Shown here: positions 1-8,000 of the stretch, piece by piece
Numbering within the stretch: position 1 is the stretch's first letter
Layout: each line of letters opens with the position of its first letter
Source: Candidatus Obscuribacterales bacterium
GTDB taxonomy: Bacteria > Cyanobacteriota > Vampirovibrionia > Obscuribacterales > Obscuribacteraceae
NCBI GenBank assembly: GCA_019637435.1
Contig: JAHBVO010000002.1
Span: 1,713,519-1,777,518, forward strand
Direction of reading: 5' to 3'
DNA: 64,000 nt
Made by a program: the position numbers and the translations under genes
The notes under the pieces: model-generated
The model's database searches: none
Seen by the model: only the letters and a program-made list of their open reading frames with translations
Told to the model about the DNA's origin: nothing

Positions 1-173
1 ACTTCGGCATGCGGCTGACCGTGTTCAGGATGATATCCGCTGCCGACGATGGAACCATCAGATTGAACAACGACTGCGCCAACAATCGGATTGGGCGCCG
101 TTCTACCTTCAGCCTTCAGCGCCAGACTGAAGCACTGTTTCATGAATTTCTCGTCTGCTGAAAGTTCCGCCAT
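1..173 (-). CDS. ribD: Riboflavin biosynthesis deaminase RibD, N-terminal fragment (cut by window edge)
   Basis: Reading leftward from an ATG at 173, the 57 visible codons begin MAELSADEKFMKQCFSLA and continue through APNPIVGAVVV to the zinc-binding HAEV motif at the window edge. This pattern (Met-x-x-Ala/Cys helix, PNPxVGxVxV strand, then H[AP]E) is the start of the cytidine-deaminase-like domain of RibD, which deaminates the pyrimidine intermediate of riboflavin synthesis in the cytoplasm. The C-terminal reductase domain, if present, lies outside the window, so a stand-alone deaminase cannot be excluded. It starts 16 bases after the stop of the phosphofructokinase gene on the same strand, so the two may be co-transcribed. 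The Shine-Dalgarno sequence is weak. Confidence 0.8.
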   Translation of the reverse strand, partial: MAELSADEKFMKQCFSLALKAEGRTAPNPIVGAVVVQSDGSIVGSGYHPEHGQPHAE

Positions 174-189
174 GAGGTGAGTAAGAGTT

Positions 190-1221
190 TTAGCCGAAGA
201 AAACTTCCGCGACCTTGTAGAGACCCAGGTCCAGCGTTTTCAGCTTATCGACCGCATCTTCGACCGGCACGTCCGTAATTTCGCCGCCATGGAGTGCCAC
301 CATGCGACCGAACTTGCTCTGGTGAACCAGGTCCACGGCATGAACACCAAATCTGGTGGCAAGTACTCGGTCGAAGGCTGTCGGCGAGCCTCCGCGCTGA
401 ATGTGACCGAGCGTTGTCGCGCGAGTCTCGTAGCCGGTTTCCTCATTAATAATTTTGGCAAGACGCTCGCCGATGCCGTTGAAACCGGGGGAGCGGTTTC
501 CGTTTTCCTCGTCCGAATCGGCGGCGGGTTTGTCTGAATCAAACCGTGCTCCTTCCGCGACTACGACTATCGAATAATCCCGTCCGCGGGCGTGCGACTT
601 CTTAATAGCTTCGACCACTTCCGTAACCACAATTGGTTTTTCCGGAACAAGAATGAAATCGGCACCACCGGCGATACCGCCATAGCAGGCTATCCATCCG
701 GCGTGTCTGCCCATCACTTCGCAAACGAGGACACGATTATGTGATTCGGCAGTTGTATGAAGGCGGTCGATGGCCTCTGCCACCACGTTTACTGCCGTAT
801 CAAAGCCGAAGGAGAAGTCGGTGGCGTTCAAATCATTGTCGATTGTCTTGGGAACGGCGACTACTGGAAGATTGTGTTCTTTGTGGAGTTTGTTGGCAAC
901 GCTGCAGGTCTCCTCTCCGCCGACTGCGATTATCGCTCCCAGGTTGTGGCGCTCCATGTTCTCGAATATGCGCTCGGCGCCGCGGTCCATCTTGAATGGG
1001 TTTGTGCGCGATGTTCGCAGAATGGTGCCGCCTCTGTTAATGATCGAATCGGTCGTTCTCAGCGTCAGCGGCATGCTCAGATTGTCTACCGGTCCTCGCC
1101 AGCCCTCTAGAAATCCAACGACTTCGGAACTATATCCTTTGATGCTGTGTCGCACGACTGCTCTTATCACCGCATTCAAACCGGGGCAATCGCCGCCGCC
1201 AGTAAGGAGTCCAATGCGCAT
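190..1221 (-). CDS. pfkA: 6-phosphofructokinase, PPi-type or mixed-specificity (group III) clade
   Basis: This 343-residue cytoplasmic enzyme phosphorylates fructose 6-phosphate to fructose 1,6-bisphosphate. The N-terminal GGGDCPGLNAVIR phosphate loop, the PKTIDND motif with catalytic Asp128, and EVMGRHAGW (168-176) define the PfkA superfamily. Two positions decide the phosphoryl donor: ATP enzymes have Gly in GGDG and Gly in PGTIDND, whereas PPi enzymes have an acidic residue and Lys. Here they are Glu104 (GGEET) and Lys125 (PKTIDND), so PPi use, and reversibility, is the better prediction; Glu at 104 instead of the common Asp is unusual. Members of the actinobacterial-type group III have the same GGE and PKTIDND framework. 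The length is typical. It is transcribed divergently from sucC, with ribD 16 bases downstream. Confidence 0.92.
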   Translation of the reverse strand: MRIGLLTGGGDCPGLNAVIRAVVRHSIKGYSSEVVGFLEGWRGPVDNLSMPLTLRTTDSIINRGGTILRTSRTNPFKMDRGAERIFENMERHNLGAIIAVGGEETCSVANKLHKEHNLPVVAVPKTIDNDLNATDFSFGFDTAVNVVAEAIDRLHTTAESHNRVLVCEVMGRHAGWIACYGGIAGGADFILVPEKPIVVTEVVEAIKKSHARGRDYSIVVVAEGARFDSDKPAADSDEENGNRSPGFNGIGERLAKIINEETGYETRATTLGHIQRGGSPTAFDRVLATRFGVHAVDLVHQSKFGRMVALHGGEITDVPVEDAVDKLKTLDLGLYKVAEVFFG

Positions 1222-1607
1222 AACTGTTTTGCCTCTCCAAAGTCGTTTGTGATGATGTCCCGGAAGCCAAGGGCTTGCTGGCTCTTAAAATTTCGAAGTT
1301 GAAAGCGTCCGCGCAAAGTTACCGAAGGCTGAAATGCGACCAAGCCGCATCGTCAGTGGACTTTGCTTCGCGTCCAGACCAGTATACTTGGCTTGCCTCG
1401 TGGCTTGAGTCGATAGTTCCGCATTATTACGAAAGCGGAAACGAATTGTGATGCTAAATGCCCGCTAGCCGCATAAAGTTTCGATTTGCCACATGAAACA
1501 TTACTGTTTTCCAAAAGTTTCAAGGCTCAGAGCTTCAGTTCCATTAAAGTATGTCGTCTGTGGCGGCGTCGACCGCCGTCAACGGTTTCACACAAGAGGA
1601 CAGGACA
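1222..1607. other. Divergent intergenic region between pfkA and sucC
   Basis: This gap of about 385 bases must hold the promoters of both pfkA (leftward) and sucC (rightward). I see no convincing -35/-10 pair. The one structure noticed is a short inverted repeat at 1417-1440 (TTCCGC, 12-base loop, GCGGAA). The upstream in-frame codons from 1551 belong to an open frame that precedes the likely sucC start, and they do not resemble the SucC family. Confidence 0.4.
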
Positions 1608-2747
1608 TTGGATCTGTACGAGTACGAAGCAAAGAAAATTTTCTCGGAAGGGGGCATTACAGTACCTCCGTCCCACAGAATCACAAAACCGGAAGAGCTC
1701 GCCAAAGTGCACTTCGGTTTTCCGGTCACTTTGAAAGTCCAGGTACTTTCAGGCGGTCGTGGTAAGGCTGGCGGTATTCAATTCGCCAACAACCTGAAGG
1801 AAGGCAAGGAGAAAGCTGCTGAACTTCTGAAGATGGTAATCAAGGGTTCGAAGACTGAAAGCTTGTTGGTCGAACCCAAACTGAACATCCATAGAGAACT
1901 TTACCTTGCAGTCACCCTTGACCGTGAGCGCGGCTGCCCCATTTTCATCGCTTCGGCTGAAGGTGGTATCGAAATCGAATCGTCCGACAAAGTAATCACG
2001 ATGCCGATTCCCAATCCCTATCATCCGTATGTCGGTCGTGAATTGGCTAGACAACTTGGTTTCAAAGGCAACCTTCTTGTTAAAGTCGCCGATGTCGCCA
2101 CCAAGCTTTACAAAATCTTCGAATCAAAAGATCTCGATCTCGCTGAAATCAACCCGCTTCTCGTAACCGAAGGCGAAGAGGTTCTGGCGCTCGACGGCAA
2201 AATCACCGTCAATGACGACTCGATCGGTCGCCAACGCTACTTCGACGGCTGGCAAGAGCGCCATTTGCTCGACGTCAGCGAGCGTGAGCGTCGTTGCAAA
2301 ATGATCGGACTGAACCTGGTCGAACTCGACGGCAACATCGGAATCCTCTGCAATGGCGCTGGATTGACGATGGCTACCATGGACATGGTCAAGAAGTTCG
2401 GCGGCGAGCCAGGCAACTTCCTCGATGTCGGCGGCGGTTCCGACACTGAAAAAACTCTTGAAGCGCTCGAAATCGTAAACAGCAACCCTGATTGCGACGT
2501 AATGCTCCTCAATATCCTCGGTGGCATCACCGCCTGCGATGAGGTTGCAAAAGCGCTTGTTTCGTTTATCAAGAAATATCCTGAGCGCACTCTCGTGGTT
2601 CGTCTCAGAGGCAACAACCAGGAGCTGGCAGAAAAGATTCTTGCTGAATCCGGTTTGAAACTTATTCCGGACATCGAGACTGCCGTGAAGGCAGCAGTCG
2701 AAGCCGCAAATAAGGTCAGTAAGAAACCGGTTGGCGCTAAAGCCTAG
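1608..2747 (+). CDS. sucC: Succinyl-CoA synthetase (ADP-forming) beta subunit
   Basis: This is the beta subunit of succinyl-CoA synthetase, which interconverts succinyl-CoA and succinate with nucleotide phosphorylation in the TCA cycle. The open frame extends back to an ATG at 1551, but the family begins with (M)DLYEYEAK, which here starts at a TTG at 1608 preceded by AGAGGA 7 bases upstream. I therefore take TTG 1608, giving 379 residues, close to the usual 385-390. Residues 1-230 form the ATP-grasp domain (VLSGGRGKAGG; acidic metal-site segment AEINPL). The C-terminal CoA-ligase domain carries GNIGILCNGAGLTMATMD and FLDVGGGSD. sucD follows after 48 bases in the same direction. The nucleotide preference (ATP or GTP) cannot be read safely by eye. 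Confidence 0.95.
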   Translation: MDLYEYEAKKIFSEGGITVPPSHRITKPEELAKVHFGFPVTLKVQVLSGGRGKAGGIQFANNLKEGKEKAAELLKMVIKGSKTESLLVEPKLNIHRELYLAVTLDRERGCPIFIASAEGGIEIESSDKVITMPIPNPYHPYVGRELARQLGFKGNLLVKVADVATKLYKIFESKDLDLAEINPLLVTEGEEVLALDGKITVNDDSIGRQRYFDGWQERHLLDVSERERRCKMIGLNLVELDGNIGILCNGAGLTMATMDMVKKFGGEPGNFLDVGGGSDTEKTLEALEIVNSNPDCDVMLLNILGGITACDEVAKALVSFIKKYPERTLVVRLRGNNQELAEKILAESGLKLIPDIETAVKAAVEAANKVSKKPVGAKA

Positions 2748-2795
2748 GTCCGAAAAATTTGTTGAAACTGAAGAGAAACCACAAGGAGAACAGAC

Positions 2796-3677
2796 GTGAT
2801 TCTCATCGATAAGAACACTAAAGTGATTGTTCAAGGGGCTACAGGCAAGATGGGCTCCTCGCACATGAAGCGCATGATTGCGTATGGAACCAAAATTGTT
2901 GCCGGCGTCACACCTGGAAAGGGCGGCACGGAAGTTCACGGTCTGCCCGTTTTCGACAGCGTAAGAGAAGCTGTTGAAACCACAGGCGCTACGACCAGCG
3001 TGATTTTCGTTCCACCATACCTGGCACTGGATGCCGGTCTTGAAGCGCTCGACGCAGGCGTCGAGTTGCTCGTGCTGATTACCGAAGGCATGCCTCCTCA
3101 AGATACTGCTAAACTCGTTGCCGCTGTCAAAGCGAAAGGCGCGCGTCTGGTCGGTCCTAACTGCCCCGGCGTTATCACACCAGGTCAGTGCTTGATAGGC
3201 ATCCTTCCAGGTCAAATCTTCTCGCCTGGCAAAGTCGGCATGATTAGCCGTTCGGGAACGCTCACCTATGAAATCGCGCTTGCACTTACTGATGCCGGTC
3301 TCGGTCAGAGCACCTGCGTCGGCATCGGCGGCGATCCGATCAAGGGCATGGGCTATCAGGAACTTCTTCAAATGTTCAACGATGACAAAGATACCGATGT
3401 CATCGTACTCGTCGGTGAAATTGGCGGAACCGCTGAGGAAGCAGCTGCTGAGTTCATCAAGAAGAACGTGAAGAAGCCGGTGGTCGGATTCATCGCTGGT
3501 CAGACGGCACCTCCCGGAAAACGCATGGGTCACGCGGGTGCCATCATATCCGGTGGCAAGGGAACGGCGGACAGCAAGCTCGCAGCGTTCAAAGCTAACG
3601 GCATGCACGTCGCTCTCACGCCGGCTGAAGTGGCAAAACTGGCAGGTGACCTGCTGAAGACGCCTGCCAAAGCGTAA
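2796..3677 (+). CDS. sucD: Succinyl-CoA synthetase alpha subunit
   Basis: This is the alpha subunit (293 residues) that binds CoA and carries the phosphohistidine intermediate. It starts at GTG 2796 with a good AAGGAG site 9 bases upstream. The CoA-binding Rossmann domain lies at the N-terminus (VQGATGKMGS). GPNCPGVITPG and the catalytic loop GHAGAIISGGKGTA are present; the phosphorylated His is residue 246, the same position as in the Escherichia coli enzyme. It forms an operon with sucC, and a stable hairpin 30 bases after the stop likely ends the transcript. No other TCA genes are visible nearby. Confidence 0.97.
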   Translation: MILIDKNTKVIVQGATGKMGSSHMKRMIAYGTKIVAGVTPGKGGTEVHGLPVFDSVREAVETTGATTSVIFVPPYLALDAGLEALDAGVELLVLITEGMPPQDTAKLVAAVKAKGARLVGPNCPGVITPGQCLIGILPGQIFSPGKVGMISRSGTLTYEIALALTDAGLGQSTCVGIGGDPIKGMGYQELLQMFNDDKDTDVIVLVGEIGGTAEEAAAEFIKKNVKKPVVGFIAGQTAPPGKRMGHAGAIISGGKGTADSKLAAFKANGMHVALTPAEVAKLAGDLLKTPAKA

Positions 3678-3707
3678 GCGCAGGCTCGATCAAAATCAGA
3701 AAGTAAA

Positions 3708-3737
3708 GGAAACGGCAGGCTTCGGTCTGCCGTTTCC
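3708..3737 (+). terminator. Strong hairpin terminator after sucD
   Basis: GGAAACGGCAGGC and GTCTGCCGTTTCC form a 13-base-pair stem (one G-T pair near the loop) closed by a TTCG tetraloop, 30 bases after the sucD stop. The UUCG loop makes the hairpin exceptionally stable. The run of T that follows a classical intrinsic terminator is absent (the next bases are ACTGTTGC), so it may act as an RNA 3'-end stabiliser or a Rho-assisted end. Confidence 0.7.
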
Positions 3738-3921
3738 ACTGTTGCGCGTTATGAGCGCAACAGTAGAACGAGGTCTCGTGTATTAGCGTTTCGTAAACAA
3801 AAGTAGAGGCGGAAAAGCAGGTGCTCGCCGGTTCATTTAATTCCGTTAAACTAGGCGCCTCGACAGGGTTTCAAAGATATAGGATAATGAGCCCTTCAGT
3901 TCTGGCTGGATTTTGGAACCG

Positions 3922-5055
3922 ATGTCCCTGCGCCGAATAGTCTACAAACAGCTTTATCAGCGTTCTTGGGAACATGAAGGCTTATCACTGTTGAACAAAC
4001 TGATCTTCACGGTCATTTGTCTCAGCGTGTTTCTGGTTATTATCGAGACTGAGAAGCCGTTCTACATTCAGTACAAACATACTTTTAGATCTCTTGATTT
4101 TATCGCCGGCTGTTTCTTCGCTGTCGAATACGCGCTTCGTCTCTGGAGTGTCGGCGAGCGCAAGAAATATCGAGGTCTCATTGGACGACTTCGATACATG
4201 ATCACGCCGTATGCGCTTATTGATTTGCTGGTCATCGTGCCGTTCTTCGTAACCAGTAGTTCCAATCTGTTCGTCGCCCGCTTTATTCGTTTATTTAGAA
4301 TCCTGGCTTTAGCAAAGGCTGCGCGCTATTCTCAGGCGTTTCAACTGGTCCGCGAAGCTGTATTCAGCCGCCGCCATGAGCTGGTTTTTTCCCTGATACT
4401 CACCTGTCTCGTGCTATTGGGCGCTTCTACGATCATGTGGGTTGTGGAACCCGACGACAATTTTCGCAGTATTCCACGTGCTCTATGGTGGGGCATCATT
4501 ACACTTACAACGGTGGGCTACGGTGATGTTTTCCCGCAGACCGTGCTCGGGAAGGTTGTGAGCGGCATAACAGCGCTTGCCGGTATCGGTTTAATCGCTA
4601 TGCCCGCCGGTATTCTCGCTGCCGCTTTCGGCGATGCCATCAATCGACACAAACATAAGATGGACAAACGCAGAGCAAGCGGAATTTCGCGAAGAAAACG
4701 CCTGGTTCGGCGAAATCAGGAGCGTACAGAGCGCAATTTACTCGCTGATTCTGATGACGGAGATAGTTCCTACGAGCCTGAAGTTTCCGGAGAGCGCTCT
4801 CCCACGGGAAAACACGTCGTGCTTCGCGAGTCATCCGGTTCCACCGAAGTAGTGTGCGAGCATTGCGGGCATGATAAGTTCGTTTTTCGAGCTAAGCGCA
4901 CCGGCGGTGGTGGCGATGATGATTTCGCTCCGAGACGGCAAGATGGATATGACGAAGATTTCGATGCCGAGGAGGCGGGCAGTATTACTGCCGGCTATTC
5001 TCCCGTACAGTCGTTTCTCTCGGCTCTAGCAGACAATAGTCCGCGCGGTCGCTAA
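3922..5055 (+). CDS. Voltage-gated-type six-helix potassium channel
   Basis: This is an inner-membrane K+ channel subunit, expected to be a tetramer. From ATG 3922 (a TTG at 3913 is an alternative; neither has a good ribosome site) it has S1-S3 at about residues 22-114. S4 carries regularly spaced Arg/Lys (RFIRLFRILALAKAARY), S5 is near 155-175, then come a pore helix, the selectivity filter TTVGYGD near 199-205, and S6. The S4 charge pattern supports voltage sensing. The cytoplasmic tail of about 135 residues is basic, then acidic and Gly/Asp-rich, and contains one CEHCGHD cluster that looks like half of a zinc ribbon. The tail has no RCK/TrkA-N or cyclic-nucleotide domain that I recognise. 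Its stop lies 10 bases from the convergent stop of the giant gene. Confidence 0.93.
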   Translation: MSLRRIVYKQLYQRSWEHEGLSLLNKLIFTVICLSVFLVIIETEKPFYIQYKHTFRSLDFIAGCFFAVEYALRLWSVGERKKYRGLIGRLRYMITPYALIDLLVIVPFFVTSSSNLFVARFIRLFRILALAKAARYSQAFQLVREAVFSRRHELVFSLILTCLVLLGASTIMWVVEPDDNFRSIPRALWWGIITLTTVGYGDVFPQTVLGKVVSGITALAGIGLIAMPAGILAAAFGDAINRHKHKMDKRRASGISRRKRLVRRNQERTERNLLADSDDGDSSYEPEVSGERSPTGKHVVLRESSGSTEVVCEHCGHDKFVFRAKRTGGGGDDDFAPRRQDGYDEDFDAEEAGSITAGYSPVQSFLSALADNSPRGR

Positions 5056-5065
5056 GCAAAAACGC

Positions 5066-8000
5066 TTATCTGTTCGGCACCACATATGTCGAGTGATCTT
5101 GCGATTGATGAGCTACCGCAAGCACGATCATCATAATCGGCACCAGTTTGCCTTTGGCCCGCTCGAACCCACCTGCCATTCGCGCACGTGTTGTTTCCGT
5201 GCCAGTCTTCGGTCGTAGTACCAGGTGTCCGTTTTCAAATTTTGGCTTGCCGTTTTCCAGTTCTACACCGAACTCCTTGAAGATCGACTTCAGCTCACCC
5301 GAGATTTCACCGGCTTTGCCGTCCCGAATTTGCTTGGCCAGAATCTTTTGGCAGCTTTCCAGATCTTTGGCTTCCGGATGATCCTTCAGATATTCCTTCA
5401 TGTAGCTCTCAAGCTTCTCTTTCACGATTGGATCCGAAATCTTCATACCTTCGAGCAATTTTGCCAGTTTTTCATCAGTAAGGTCTGCGTCTCGCATCTC
5501 TTTGATTTCGAGTTTCTTGTCACGTTCCGGTTTGAATTTCACGACCATTGGAATTCCTGCTTCCGATTGGAACCTCACCGTGGTGCCCTCAACCACCGCA
5601 GTGCCTCCCAGCGCTTTTTGTGCTGCGGTCGCCACCAGTCTGTAATCGATCAGCATTCCACCGGCTTCAAGAGTTACATTCGACCGCACGTCGGTGGATG
5701 CTTGCGCGTAATTACTCATAACTTCAAGTGCCTTGACCGGATCTTTCAAACCTTCAGCCAAAGCCGGATTCGTATTGATTCGTGCTTTGGCTGCAGTGGT
5801 CAGTTCAACATCCGCGCTGACTTTTCCATCTTTGCCCTCGACCAGGTAAACCGGCTCTCCGCCTCCGTCAAGCGCGGTTCTGATGCCTTTTACCTTGACC
5901 GTTTTTCCGTCCGAACCTGTGAGTTCCATTGATTGCGAGAACATGTGGTCGAGTGCTTTGGCTTCTTTGTTGAACTTGCGTTCTAAACCGATACGCTCGG
6001 TCGATTTTGCCGCGCGCTCCAGTGCTTCCTTGTCGAGTTGTTCGGCACTGGTGCGAGGGTCGAACTCTGTCGACTGGGCGGGTTTCACTTCTTCAATGCC
6101 TTTGAATGCCTCATGGAGCTCATCAGGTTTGAGAACGTTATTCATCAGTAAGTAATCGATGTAGCTCTTATTCACTTCTACATTCGACGCTAGTTTCTCT
6201 TGTAACTTCAGCGCGAGCGCTCGAGCCTCAGCGGGTTCGCCTGATGCCAGGGCGTTGTTGATACGCTGTTGTTCGGTGGCCATTCTGAGGTATTCGACAA
6301 ATTCGTTAAACGATTGTCGGGAAACACTGGCTTGCTCTCCTGTTTGCGAACCGCTTTTCAGCTCACGATTGAGGCGGCGAGCTCGCTCCGCAATATCTGT
6401 CTTGCGAGCAACAATCTCTTCGTTCGAGAAGCTGTATTCCGCTGCACCACCCTCGGTGCGGGCCGCTCTGTCGATGCTTGCTGTTTGCAGGAGTTTATTC
6501 AAATACGGATTGTTGCGCATCGTGCGCGGCGCTGATTCTAGCTCGGTTTGAGCTTTCGCTGGTGCTTCGATCCAGCGCTTATAAGCAGCAGCCTTGCCCT
6601 CGACATATTTTGCCGATTCCGGTGTGAGTTTAGACTTTTGAACAAGCTCGACAGCTTCGTTGAAATTCGTGAGTTCATTGCTGATGGCCTGGTTAAGAGC
6701 GGCTTCAGATGTGCCGAAAGACTTCAGAAGTTCGGCAGACGCTTTCGGTTGAGGAGGAACGTTTGCTGCGTCGATTTCGCCGGCTGCATGCATTTGTTTC
6801 AATATCCGATATTCGACGTGCTGCTTGAACTCTGCTGCCAGAGCGGGATTTTCGAACTGCGCTCGAGCCACCAGCGTGTCGCCAACGCGAATGCGTGTTG
6901 ATCCGCTGCTCAGCATCTTGTCCATCATAGCCAGCTTTGCCCCTGCTGGATCGGCTGCAAATGCTGCTTTTACATCGAGGGCGCGCATCTTGTGAACAAG
7001 TTCGTGGAAGGCTTCGTTGGCTGAAAATTCTTGCTTGATGTCGATAACTATCTTGTCCTGCTCGAGCAGGTAAACGCCACCGGCGCCCTTCAGTGAATCG
7101 AAAGTGAGGTTTTGCTTTGTTACCAGATCCTCAGGGAGCCCAAGTCTCTTGGCGTATTGCTTCATGAGCGGCAAGATTCTTTCGACTGCTGTGTCGACCA
7201 ATTTTTGCCGCTCGACTGGATCCATCGATTCAAAGCGCCGCCGGCTGACATTTTCAAAAACCTCGGCGACGCGACGGTTGATTTCCGCTACTTCGCGATC
7301 CGCTGTTCTAGGCATCTCTTCGTAGTGGGTACCTGTGCGTGATTCAACTCGTTCTCCCGTTTTCTGTTCCGGAATCAGACGGCCGTCGGTGTCAAACTTG
7401 AGAGGTTTAAAACCGGACGATTTGGCGGCGTCGAGAATCAATCGGGATACATCGGCTTCATGTCCGGCTCTCACTCGTACCTGTTCCTTGCCGCTCAGGG
7501 GGTCGGTTACTTTCACTATGTGTTTGCTCGGCAACTCACCAAGAATTTTTTCGTAAGCTTCGCGAGGGACCGAATAGACATTCGGTTTTAATCCGCGCTT
7601 GCCGGGCTCGACACCCTCTACCAGTGTCACGTGTGTGGATGTGTCGAGAGGGAAAATGTAACCCTTCTCTTTTATGATTTCCAGGGCGCCCGGTTCGATA
7701 ATCGTCTCCAGGGCATCGCGGTCAATCAGTTTTCTTGTCCACAATAATTCCTTTGTTTTAAGTTCGTTTGCGACCTCGATTGGCAGAGCGATTCCGACTA
7801 AAGCCGACGAATCCGTTCCTTTGCTGCGTGTCTTATCACCAATCAAACGCGCTGAAAATTCCGTTGCAACTTCAAGCGTGCCGGTGAATATCCTTCCATT
7901 ATCTTGAGGACTTTTTGCTGGATGGTTTGGATTGAAATTCTCTCCCTGTAAGGCTGTGGATGTAAGGGCGAAACCGTGAGAGCTTCCATGAACGTGGACC

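Noticed and set aside
1551..1607. Longer SucC starting at ATG 1551
   Set aside because: The extra 19 residues are absent from the family, while TTG 1608 has a good ribosome site and gives the standard N-terminus.
2124..3608. 494-codon open frame on the minus strand opposite sucC-sucD
   Set aside because: It lies entirely antisense to two clear housekeeping genes, reads as Cys/His/Arg-rich sequence without family resemblance, and is explained by codon bias of the true genes.
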